A stretch of DNA of 64,000 nt, taken from Acidobacteriota bacterium. Its GTDB lineage: Bacteria; Acidobacteriota; UBA6911; RPQK01; JAJDTT01. Positions 1-8,199 of the stretch are shown here, piece after piece. Position 1 is the first letter of the stretch. Each line of letters opens with the position of its first letter. The notes beneath the pieces were generated by a model that was not told the DNA's origin, did no database searches, and saw only the letters and a program-made list of their open reading frames with translations. Both the position numbers and the translations under genes were made by a program. The stretch is taken from contig JAPPLF010000080.1 in NCBI GenBank assembly GCA_028874215.1, positions 19,199 through 83,198 of the forward strand. The letters are read 5' to 3'.

Positions 1-1794
1 TACCTGGAAGAAGCCGGCTCGCCGGAGCCGCGTCACCTGCGGGCCGGTTATCTCCATCTGGACGCGGGAGACCTGAACGGCGACGGCCTGGTGGACCTCG
101 TCTATTCCTCGCCTGCCGACGGCTCACATCAGAATCCCCGCAGCGCCGAAGGTTGGATCGTCTTCCTCATCAACACCGGGCGCCGGGACGATGGAGGACT
201 TCCCCTCTTCCGGGACCACGGCCGCATTTCCCGTCCGCCGGACTGGTGGGGTCCAGTGAGAATCGTGGACCTGGACCAGGACGGAACCCAGGACCTGTTC
301 GTCGGATCCATGTTTCGAGGTCAGGACATTCCACCTGACGGCCGGGGTTACTTCATTAGAAATAGGAATCCCGAGGGCTGGCCCTTTCGGCCGGGGTCTC
401 CTGTACGAATCGATCCGGGAGTCCGGGCCAGTTTCTACGACGTGGACCAGGACGGCCGTCCGGACAGCGTCTGCCTGGTCACCGATCCCGACGCCGAGAG
501 GAAGAAACATTTCTACCGGGTGGCGTGGCGCCGGAACCAGGGTGGAACGGTTCCAAGGTTTGGTTCGCCTCGCCTGTTGGAACAGATCGGAGCCCGGGCC
601 GCCTATTTCACCGCGTCCGTCCCGTCGGGCCGCCGCCAGGGGTTGCTGGTGGCCTACGACCACCTCCGAAAGTTGGCCTTCTTCGAACATCTTCAGGATG
701 ATGCCGAAAAGGAACCGGCTTTCCGCCGCCACGAGGCACTGTCGTTGTCTGCGCATGCGATTCTGGGAGAACAATCGACGCCTTATCCCTGCGACTGGGA
801 CGGAGACGGGGACTGGGATCTGCTGGCCGGCGACGGATTCGGCTTCGTCCGCGTCCTGATCAACCAAGGCACCGAGTCCCGGCCGGTATTCGTCCGGGAA
901 GAGCCGGTCCGGTCCCAGGGGGAACCGATCCGCCTCTTCATGAGCCAGGTCTTTCCCGGGCTGGAGGACTACGGGCACAATATGGGCTACACGCACCCGG
1001 TCTACGTCGACTGGGACGGAGACCGGCTGCCGGACCTGTTGTTGCCCAACCTCACCAACCGGATCTACTGGTACCGGAACATCGGCACCCGGAGCCGCCC
1101 CAGGTTCGGTCCCCGGCTCCAGGTTTTGTGCGAGGGGTATCCGGACGGAAAGGACCTCTTGCGCGCGACGGCCAAATTGTTGGGGGCCGGAACCGGCCAG
1201 TGGAGGAAACGGGTTCCCAACCGCCATCAGCCGTTTCGCTGGAGGGCCCGGGCCGCCTTTGCCGACCTTACCGGTGACGGTCTCACCGATCTCGTGACGG
1301 CTGCGTCCGTCACTTGGGATACCCGCCTGTTCCGAAGGTTCCGGGACGGGGAGGGGAGGCTTCGGCTCCGGGACGACGGACCCTTTCGCCTTCCCGGAGG
1401 CGAAACCATCCAGGCAGTCGATCTCCAGCCGAGCCAGTTCTTCCTGGTGGACTGGAACGGGGACGGACTGCTGGACCTCTTCTTCAACGAATGTTGGCGA
1501 AGGACGGCGGAGTGGGACCACAATCCAACCCGGCCTCTGATCTATCCCAACATCGGCACCCCCACGGAACCGCGCTTCGGACGCCCGCAGGTTCTGTCCC
1601 TCTTCGGAAAACCGTTGGAAGGGCTTGGCTCGCACGGTCCCTACTACGGATTTCGGGACCTGGACGGCGACGCAAAACCGGACATCCTGGCCTCGCCGGA
1701 AATGGGAACCTACTACTTCTACCGGCACACGGCGCTGGAACTGGACGAACGCCCCGCCGTCCGCCTGGGCCGCACCGTGGTGTCGGATCGCTAA
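1..1794 (+). CDS. VCBS/FG-GAP repeat protein, 5' end outside window
   Basis: The frame is open from base 1, so the gene starts upstream of the window. A GTG at 91 lies inside a calcium-loop repeat (DLNGDGLVDL, starting upstream of it) and is not a credible start. About 597 residues are visible. Repeated Asp-rich loops such as DLDQDGTQDL, DVDQDGRPDS, DWDGDGDWDL, DWDGDRLPDL, DLTGDGLTDL, DWNGDGLLDL and DLDGDAKPDI match the FG-GAP/VCBS beta-propeller family. These are usually secreted or surface calcium-binding proteins. The repeats alternate with segments reading like 'NxGTxxxPxF', typical of this class. The sulfatase gene follows after 6 bases, so the two are probably co-transcribed. The exact role is unknown. 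The family call is secure because the repeats are clear. Confidence 0.85.
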   Translation, partial: YLEEAGSPEPRHLRAGYLHLDAGDLNGDGLVDLVYSSPADGSHQNPRSAEGWIVFLINTGRRDDGGLPLFRDHGRISRPPDWWGPVRIVDLDQDGTQDLFVGSMFRGQDIPPDGRGYFIRNRNPEGWPFRPGSPVRIDPGVRASFYDVDQDGRPDSVCLVTDPDAERKKHFYRVAWRRNQGGTVPRFGSPRLLEQIGARAAYFTASVPSGRRQGLLVAYDHLRKLAFFEHLQDDAEKEPAFRRHEALSLSAHAILGEQSTPYPCDWDGDGDWDLLAGDGFGFVRVLINQGTESRPVFVREEPVRSQGEPIRLFMSQVFPGLEDYGHNMGYTHPVYVDWDGDRLPDLLLPNLTNRIYWYRNIGTRSRPRFGPRLQVLCEGYPDGKDLLRATAKLLGAGTGQWRKRVPNRHQPFRWRARAAFADLTGDGLTDLVTAASVTWDTRLFRRFRDGEGRLRLRDDGPFRLPGGETIQAVDLQPSQFFLVDWNGDGLLDLFFNECWRRTAEWDHNPTRPLIYPNIGTPTEPRFGRPQVLSLFGKPLEGLGSHGPYYGFRDLDGDAKPDILASPEMGTYYFYRHTALELDERPAVRLGRTVVSDR

Positions 1795-1800
1795 GCACGG

Positions 1801-3483
1801 ATGCAGGTTCCCGAGAGACGCCCGTTCGCATCACGAAGGGTGAGGGCCGCCGCCCGCACCATCATCCGAACGTTGCTGTTGGCCCTTCTCACCGGCTCGG
1901 CGGCGGAGTCTGCATCGCCGCCACGGCCGAACATCATCCTGATCATGGCGGACGATCTGGGCTACTCGGACCTGGGCTGCTACGGGGGGGAGATCCGGAC
2001 GCCGAATCTGGACCGCCTGGCCCGCGACGGGCTCCGTTTCTCGCAGTTCTACAACAACGCCATCTGTCCGGCCAGCCGGGCGTCGTTGCTCAGCGGACTC
2101 TATTCCCAACAGGTGGGAGATCGGCGTTTCCTGGGATGCGTCACCTTGGCGGAAGCACTCAAGGCCGCCGGCTACCGGACCCTCATGTCGGGCAAGTGGC
2201 ACCTGGACGGCCATCCGTTGAAACGGGGGTTCGAGCGTTACTACGGACTCCTGACGGGAACCTGCAATCACTTCAATCCGGGCCGGAGACGATCCGGTGA
2301 GCCGGAGCCGGGCAAGAAGTTTGCCGGCGACGAGCAACCCTTCTCCATCGAAGGGAAGGTCTTTCGCCCCTACACGCCGGACGACCGCCGGTTCTACAGC
2401 ACCGACGCCTTCACCGACCACGCCATCGGCTATCTGAAGCAGTACGGCCGGGAGAAACGCCCCTTCTTTCTCTACCTCGCCTACACCGTTCCCCATTATC
2501 CGCTGCATGCCTGGCCGGAAGACATTGCCCGCTACCGGGGCCGTTTCATGGCGGGTTGGGACACTCTCCGCCGGGAACGCCACCGGCGTCTGGTCCGCGA
2601 AGGTTTGATCTCCGACCAATCGGAACTGCCTCCTCGCAGCCCCCACGCGCCGGCCTGGGACGAGGTGCCGGACAAGGAAGCCTGGGACCTGAAGATGGCG
2701 GTCTACGCCGCCATGGTGGACCGAATGGACCAGAACATCGGCCGCCTCATGGAGACCGTGCGGTCGCTGGGCAAGGAGAGGAACACTCTGGTTCTGTTTC
2801 TGTCCGACAACGGCGCCAGCGACGAGGACCGGACCCGGACGCCCGGCCTGCGGCCGGGTCCGGTGGAATCCTACCGATCTGTGGACCTCCCATGGGCCAA
2901 TCTCAGCAACACGCCATTCCGCCAGTTCAAGCGATGGAACCACGAAGGCGGCATCGCCACGCCCCTGGTGGCGTACTGGCCCCGGGGAATTGCGCGGCCG
3001 GGAAGGATCAGCCCGGAACTCGGCCACCTCATCGACATCATGGCCACCTGCCTGGAGGTCGCCGGAGCCGACTATCCGTCAGAGGTGAACGGGATGAAGA
3101 TCCCGCCGTTGGAGGGCCGGAGCCTGCTTCCCATCTTCCAGGGAAGCACTCGGGAGGGCCACGAGGCGCTCTTCTGGAATCAACGGGGTCTCTGGCGGGC
3201 GGTGCGGCAGGGGAGGTGGAAGCTGGTTTCGCCCGACCACTGGATTCGCTACCAGCCTTGGCGGCCTTCGGGGACAGACTGGACCGTTCCTCCCGCCCCG
3301 GAAGATGCGGAAAGCCTGTGGCAGCTCTTCGACATGGACGCGGACCGAACCGAGAAGCGAAACCTTGCGTCCCGGCATCCAAAGCGGGTGAAGGCGATGG
3401 GCCGCCTCTATCAGGCTTGGAAACAGAGGGTTTCGAAAGATGGAGAATCGGCCCTGGAAGGAGAAATGAGGGGGGAGGAGTGA
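1801..3483 (+). CDS. secreted sulfatase (formylglycine-dependent)
   Basis: Type I sulfatase of 560 residues, expected to hydrolyse sulfate esters of a polysaccharide or other organic sulfate in the periplasm or outside the cell. The N-terminus has basic residues followed by a hydrophobic segment (residues about 20-35), a likely signal peptide. The family opening NIILIMADDLGYSDLG gives the metal-binding Asp pair. The modification motif CPASRASLLSG follows at residues 89-99, with Cys89 as the formylglycine precursor. The sequence SGKWHLDGH and the later FLSDNGAS are also typical. A separate anaerobic or aerobic maturase would be needed and none is in the window. It lies 6 bases behind the VCBS gene. 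The start has only a weak ribosome binding site, so a slightly later start is possible. The substrate cannot be told from sequence. Confidence 0.9.
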   Translation: MQVPERRPFASRRVRAAARTIIRTLLLALLTGSAAESASPPRPNIILIMADDLGYSDLGCYGGEIRTPNLDRLARDGLRFSQFYNNAICPASRASLLSGLYSQQVGDRRFLGCVTLAEALKAAGYRTLMSGKWHLDGHPLKRGFERYYGLLTGTCNHFNPGRRRSGEPEPGKKFAGDEQPFSIEGKVFRPYTPDDRRFYSTDAFTDHAIGYLKQYGREKRPFFLYLAYTVPHYPLHAWPEDIARYRGRFMAGWDTLRRERHRRLVREGLISDQSELPPRSPHAPAWDEVPDKEAWDLKMAVYAAMVDRMDQNIGRLMETVRSLGKERNTLVLFLSDNGASDEDRTRTPGLRPGPVESYRSVDLPWANLSNTPFRQFKRWNHEGGIATPLVAYWPRGIARPGRISPELGHLIDIMATCLEVAGADYPSEVNGMKIPPLEGRSLLPIFQGSTREGHEALFWNQRGLWRAVRQGRWKLVSPDHWIRYQPWRPSGTDWTVPPAPEDAESLWQLFDMDADRTEKRNLASRHPKRVKAMGRLYQAWKQRVSKDGESALEGEMRGEE

Positions 3484-3544
3484 GGAGTTCCCCGCCTCCT
3501 TTCTTGAGATTTGGAATTTGTGATTTTCCCCGGATGGAGGGCGT

Positions 3545-5389
3545 ATGTTTCCCATATTCATGAGTCCTTACGGAATACATACTAAGAATGTTTCGAGAAG
3601 TCTGATCGGAACCGTGTGCCCTCTCGTGTCCGTCCTCGCGCTGGGGACCGGCCTGTTTGCGGAGATTCGGATCGAGCCCGAAGCGCCGCGCTGGGGTCAA
3701 GACTTTGTCGTTCGGGTCACTCCGGATTTCCCGCGGGGACGGCTTTTCCCGAATGATCGTGTATTCATCAACATGTCGACTTGGCATCAGGATGTCCTTT
3801 CCACATTCAATGAGAAGGCCGTTTGGAACGGAGAGGAGTTCATCGCTCGGCTGACGTTGCCCGGCAACTGCGAATGGGCGTCGGTCAGGGTCCGGACGCC
3901 GGAAAAGATTTTTCGTGGCAAGGGTTTTGCGCCTCGGGCGGATAGTGGAGAAATGCCGCTCGGAACCCAGGTCTTGGCGTCATGCAGGCCGCGTACGGAC
4001 CTCTCGACGTGCAATGAGTCCATCGTTAGCGCACTCGCTGAACATCCGAATCTTTGGTGGCTCTATCCCAAGATCTGGGGGCTGAGACAAAGGCTGTTGA
4101 AGAATCTCGACAGCGATGAAGTCATTTCACAGCTTCGCAAGATGGAACTCCACGAAACGGGACCGTCGTTGCTTCGGACCCTGTCCATGGGCTATTGGCT
4201 TGCAGATCGGTCCGGTCGCGCGTTTGAGAATTTGACCGAACTCTGCACTCGGTTTCCTGAATCGAGATACTCAGTGCAGGCCCTCAACGAAGCCATGTTC
4301 TGGATATCGACTCAGGGACTGGACCACTTGAACTCTCCGCTGGAAATGCTGCAAGCGAAGGTCGTAAGCGACGCACCGGCCAATTCACGACTGTGGAAGG
4401 ACAGGAAATCCGTCCTCTGGCTCACGAGCAACACAAAGATGAGCCTGGAGGCCACTCGCCACCTTTTTGCCGTATGGGTCGACGAGGACCCGGCAGACCC
4501 CCATCCCTATCTTCTGCTGGCAAATGCGCTGTACCGGGAAGGGAACTCGGACGAAGAGGCTGAGCGGCTCATCGACCGGTCGCTTGAGCTCTACTACACG
4601 CCGCAAGCCTTTGTTTCCGACAAGCGCCTGAGGGATCAGGCCTTCAGGATTCGCGCCCGGCTTCGGCTCCGGAACGGGAATGCTGAAGGGGCCCTGGCCG
4701 ACGTCAAGATGGCTCAAGCGGACGCACGAGGGCGATCGACGGAGGACCTGGAAATCGAGGCGGCAATCTGGACGAACGTCGGCCACCTCCGCCGCGCCGA
4801 GGAGATTCTCGTAGAAGCCTATCGAATGGGATCCGCGACGGCCGCGGAGATGTTAAAGAACGCCTTCGTTGCCCGCACCGGAGACAGCCGCGGTTTTGAC
4901 GATTACCTCATGACCCGGTTGACCGGTGAATCTCCGGAACTGGAACCTGCCCCGCAGATCCGAGGGACGACACTGGAGGGCGTCCGGCTGACGCCCGAGT
5001 TGTTGAGGGGAAAGCCGGTGGTGGTGAACTTCTGGTTCACCAGTTGCGGGCCGTGCATCAAGGAAATCCCCGAGTTGAACGCTTTGGCGACCGAGTTTTC
5101 GGGCAAGGCCAGATTTCTGGCCTTCGCCACGGATGACGCGGAACCGATCAAGGAGTTCCTGAAGCGCCGGGAGTTCCGCTACGAGATCATTCCATCCTCC
5201 AGCCGGCTGGCACGGGCATTCGGGGTTGAGGCCTACCCGAGCCACTACATCATCGACGGCGAAGGCAACATCGTCTGGAGTGCCCTCGGTGCCGCTCCGA
5301 AAACCGTGGAGATTCTGGGAAACATCCTGCAAAGGCTCTTGAGCGATAAGCCGTTTCCGGTGAAAGGGTTGAGGAAACGGCAAGGGTAG
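3545..5389 (+). CDS. TPR-containing thioredoxin-like (TlpA/ResA-type) protein
   Basis: Protein of 614 residues with an N-terminal hydrophobic export signal (about residues 18-38). The middle of the protein is helical and TPR-like, for example around GNAEGALADVKMAQADARG. The C-terminal 150 residues form a thioredoxin fold: KPVVVNFWFTSCGPCIKEIP contains the CGPC redox pair. EAYPSHYIIDGEGNIVW gives the cis-proline region and final strands of TlpA/ResA proteins. It probably acts as an exported thiol-disulfide protein. GGAGGG sits 4-5 bases before the ATG at 3545 and supports this start. The C-terminal family assignment is firm. The role of the N-terminal domain (opening IRIEPEAPRWGQDF, perhaps an Ig-like fold) is unknown. 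Confidence 0.8.
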   Translation: MFPIFMSPYGIHTKNVSRSLIGTVCPLVSVLALGTGLFAEIRIEPEAPRWGQDFVVRVTPDFPRGRLFPNDRVFINMSTWHQDVLSTFNEKAVWNGEEFIARLTLPGNCEWASVRVRTPEKIFRGKGFAPRADSGEMPLGTQVLASCRPRTDLSTCNESIVSALAEHPNLWWLYPKIWGLRQRLLKNLDSDEVISQLRKMELHETGPSLLRTLSMGYWLADRSGRAFENLTELCTRFPESRYSVQALNEAMFWISTQGLDHLNSPLEMLQAKVVSDAPANSRLWKDRKSVLWLTSNTKMSLEATRHLFAVWVDEDPADPHPYLLLANALYREGNSDEEAERLIDRSLELYYTPQAFVSDKRLRDQAFRIRARLRLRNGNAEGALADVKMAQADARGRSTEDLEIEAAIWTNVGHLRRAEEILVEAYRMGSATAAEMLKNAFVARTGDSRGFDDYLMTRLTGESPELEPAPQIRGTTLEGVRLTPELLRGKPVVVNFWFTSCGPCIKEIPELNALATEFSGKARFLAFATDDAEPIKEFLKRREFRYEIIPSSSRLARAFGVEAYPSHYIIDGEGNIVWSALGAAPKTVEILGNILQRLLSDKPFPVKGLRKRQG

Positions 5390-5510
5390 CCGCCATTTCG
5401 TTGCCGCCGCCCCGAAGCAGGAGGACCCGGCGAGCGCATCTCCGAACGGCCTTTCAAGCACAGATGTCACGGTGAATTCTCGACGTGATTTCAAAAATCC
5501 CGATTTCCGG

Positions 5511-5545
5511 TTGAAATAAGGTATCTACCGTACTAGTATATACGT
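5511..5545 (+). promoter_or_regulatory. blaI promoter with operator-like palindromes
   Basis: TTGAAA at 5511-5516 and TAGTAT at 5534-5539 are separated by 17 bases. This would put transcription start at about the blaI ATG (5546). No Shine-Dalgarno sequence precedes that ATG, which fits a leaderless message. The perfect 8-base palindrome TACTAGTA (5531-5538) overlaps the -10 element, and TACGTA follows at 5541-5546. This is where a BlaI-type autorepressor would bind. The -10 match is only 4 of 6, so this is an inference. Confidence 0.45.
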
Positions 5546-5914
5546 ATGTCCAAATCCTTAAGTCGGCAGGAACTGGAGATCATGAAGCTGATCTGGCGTC
5601 TGGACAAGGAAGAGGTCACCGTCCGAGACGTCTACGAGGAGCTGCGCCTGCGGCGCCGGATCGCCTACACGTCCGTCATGGGCACCATGCAGAGCCTGGA
5701 TCGGAAAGGGTTTCTCCGGAAGTGGAGAGAGGGCCGGGCACACATCTATCAACCCACCCGTCCCCGGGAAGAAGTGATTCGTGAGGTGGTGGCGGATCTG
5801 GTGGAGCGGGTATTCGGAGGGTCCAGCGAGGCGCTCATGCTGCACCTGGTCGAGCGGCACGACATCTCCAAGGAGAAGCTTCGAGAACTGGAAGAAATGA
5901 TCGAGGAGGGGTAA
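5546..5914 (+). CDS. blaI: BlaI/MecI/CopY family transcriptional regulator
   Basis: Repressor of 122 residues, about the usual family length. The opening LSRQELEIMKLIWRLDKEEV and the winged-helix segment VRDVYEELRLRRRIAYTSVM are family hallmarks, followed by RKGFLRKWREGRAHIYQPT. The C-terminal part (about residues 85-122) would be the dimerisation and protease-cleavage region. The stop codon overlaps the start of the first M56 gene by one base (TAATG), the classical blaI-blaR1 arrangement. The M56 protease probably inactivates this repressor in response to a signal. The signal need not be a beta-lactam, because the partner proteins lack a penicillin-binding sensor domain. Confidence 0.9.
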   Translation: MSKSLSRQELEIMKLIWRLDKEEVTVRDVYEELRLRRRIAYTSVMGTMQSLDRKGFLRKWREGRAHIYQPTRPREEVIREVVADLVERVFGGSSEALMLHLVERHDISKEKLRELEEMIEEG

Positions 5915-8199
5915 TGAGCCTGGAACTGTCGTTATCCAATCTCTGGTTCTACAGCCTGCAGACCGGAATCCTGATTCTGGCGGCTGGCCTCCTGGTCCGA
6001 TTCCTTCGACTTCGAGAGCCCCGCAGTTTGTACCTTTTCTGGAGGGTTCTGCTGGCAGTCTGTCTGCTTCTGGGTTTCCAACCTGGAGTACCGGACCCCT
6101 TGTCCGATCCCGTACCGGTACCTCCGGCCGAAGAACTGACGCTTCCTGTTTCTCCGGTGACGGTGAGTGAGACGGACCAAGCTGCTGACGTATTTCCGGT
6201 GTTGGGGGTCCTTTTCGTCGCCGGCATTCTACTCCGCCTGATCTGGCTGGGGAACGGCTTCTACAGGCTCCACCGCTTGAGGCGGAGAACTCGACGGCTG
6301 GTCCTGCCCCCGCATCTTCAACCGCTGACCGGGGAGATGAGAGTTTCTAGCCGGTTTCGTGTGTCATCCGAGGTCACCGGGCCCGTTACCTTTGGTTGGT
6401 TCCGCCCGGTCATCATCTTCCCTGATTCGTTTGCCGAACTGGACCCGGCAATGCAGAAGGCCGTCGCTTGCCATGAGTTGCTGCACGTGAAGAGGAGGGA
6501 CTGGGTCTGGAATACATTCGAGGAGTTGGTGCGGACCGTGTTCTGGTTCCATCCGGGTTTCTACTGGCTGATCGGCCGAATTCAGTTGACCCGGGAGCAA
6601 GTCGTGGATGAACAGGCGGTCGGGCTGCTGGGCTCGAGGAAGACCTACCTCCATTCATTGGTGGAGATCGCAAGGTGGAAGAATTCCGCCGCATCCGTCC
6701 CCGCTCCCCTTTTTCTCCGGGAATGCCAGTTCAGCCGCCGGGTGCGGCACTTGATCCAATTGCGGGAGGTACGTATGTCCAAGAATAAATCGACCGTTTT
6801 TTGGAGCTTCTGCGTCGCGCTGCTCTTGGCAACCGGATGGTGGAGCCTGGCTGCACTGCCTTTGACGGCCACTCCGCCGGCTCGGATGCCGCAAGAGGAA
6901 CCAGCTGCCGGGCAGCCGGTTCGAGTCGGTAGCCGGGTCATGGCGAACAAGCTGGTCCACCAGGTTGATCCGGAGATCCCTGGGCAACCGGGGAGTTCCC
7001 GCCCGTTGATTCAGTTCATATTGTCCATCGTCATCGACAAAAACGGAGAAGTTCAGCGGGTTGAAGTCTTGCAAGGCGATGAAGCCCATCCCCCCTCGAA
7101 TTCCGCCGTAGCGGATGCGGTGAAACAGTGGCGCTATGAGCCGTTTCTCCTGGACGGGAAGCCCGTTCCGGTGAGAACCACCGTGTTTCTTCTCTTGCCG
7201 CGCGCTGAACCAGTGGGAACCACCGGTTCCCACGCATCGCCGCACCCGGAACCAGCTTTCGATGAGCCTATTCATGTGGGCACCAATATCATGGCGGACA
7301 AGCTGATCCACCGGGTCGATCCCGAGATCCCATCGGGCCTGGAAGGCGACGGCCCACTGGGCCTGATCATCTTGTCCGTCGTGGTTGGCAAGAATGGCAA
7401 AGTTCAGCAGGTGACTGTCGTTCGGGGTGACAAGGGCGATCCCCGCCTGGATTCTGCCGCTGTGAAGGCCGTAAAGCAGTGGCGTTATGAACCGTATGTC
7501 TACCAGGGGAAACCTATAACCGTGAGAACGACCATCCTGCTTCGGATGCCCAAACCAGAATCAGCCGTCGAGGAGCCGGTTCGAGTGGGAGGACGGGTCA
7601 TGGAGAGCCACCTGATCCACCGGGTTGATCCTGAGTTTTCGACAGAGCTCAAAGAAGCCCGTCCATCGGGTCAGGTCATACTGTCCATCGTGATCGGCAA
7701 GAATGGAGAGGTTCAGCAGGTGGAGGTCCTGAAAGGAGACGAGGGAGATCCCGGCTTGAACTCCGCGGCTGCGAACGCCGTCAGCCAATGGCGCTATAAA
7801 CCCTTTCTCTTGAACGGCATACCCGTTCCCGTAAAAGCCACCGTAGTCGTCCGCTTCCTGCGCGATGCGTCCGTTCCGCAATCGGTCAATCTCAATAATG
7901 AGACCCGGAGCCAGATCCGGCACAGGCTTGACAGTGCGTTGAAGGAAGTGGACCGTGCCACAAATGAAATGAGAGCAATCGACATGACGGAGTTCCGGAG
8001 CCAGCTTGGGAGCGCTCGGAAAGAATTGGAGCGTGCCAGAAGCAAGTTGGCGGGGATCGACATGAAGGAGCTCCGGCACCGATTTGAAATGGCGCAGAAG
8101 AAACTAGAGCGCGCCAGAAGCGAGATGGCAGAAATCGACGTGAGAGAGTTCCGGAGAAAGCTTCAGGAACTGGAGAAAATGATCGAGAGAGAAGAATGA
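5914..8199 (+). CDS. M56 (BlaR1-like) membrane metalloprotease with three TonB C-terminal domains and a coiled coil
   Basis: Membrane protein of 761 residues. The N-terminal half has hydrophobic segments and the gluzincin motif HELLH (His187-Glu188-His191) followed by VKRRDW, as in BlaR1/MecR1. A further transmembrane segment lies near residue 300 (STVFWSFCVALLLATGWW). The sensor end is not a penicillin-binding domain. It holds three tandem TonB-C-like repeats of about 105 residues (about 331-430, 449-545 and 551-650), each with a 'RVM...HRVDPE' opening and a 'QWRYEP/KPF' core. Residues about 660-761 are heptad-like coiled coil with a roughly 30-residue repeat (RKELERARSKLAGIDMKELR type). It overlaps blaI by 1 base and the next M56 gene by 4 bases (ATGA). 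It likely senses an envelope signal and triggers BlaI cleavage. Confidence 0.85.
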   Translation: MSLELSLSNLWFYSLQTGILILAAGLLVRFLRLREPRSLYLFWRVLLAVCLLLGFQPGVPDPLSDPVPVPPAEELTLPVSPVTVSETDQAADVFPVLGVLFVAGILLRLIWLGNGFYRLHRLRRRTRRLVLPPHLQPLTGEMRVSSRFRVSSEVTGPVTFGWFRPVIIFPDSFAELDPAMQKAVACHELLHVKRRDWVWNTFEELVRTVFWFHPGFYWLIGRIQLTREQVVDEQAVGLLGSRKTYLHSLVEIARWKNSAASVPAPLFLRECQFSRRVRHLIQLREVRMSKNKSTVFWSFCVALLLATGWWSLAALPLTATPPARMPQEEPAAGQPVRVGSRVMANKLVHQVDPEIPGQPGSSRPLIQFILSIVIDKNGEVQRVEVLQGDEAHPPSNSAVADAVKQWRYEPFLLDGKPVPVRTTVFLLLPRAEPVGTTGSHASPHPEPAFDEPIHVGTNIMADKLIHRVDPEIPSGLEGDGPLGLIILSVVVGKNGKVQQVTVVRGDKGDPRLDSAAVKAVKQWRYEPYVYQGKPITVRTTILLRMPKPESAVEEPVRVGGRVMESHLIHRVDPEFSTELKEARPSGQVILSIVIGKNGEVQQVEVLKGDEGDPGLNSAAANAVSQWRYKPFLLNGIPVPVKATVVVRFLRDASVPQSVNLNNETRSQIRHRLDSALKEVDRATNEMRAIDMTEFRSQLGSARKELERARSKLAGIDMKELRHRFEMAQKKLERARSEMAEIDVREFRRKLQELEKMIEREE

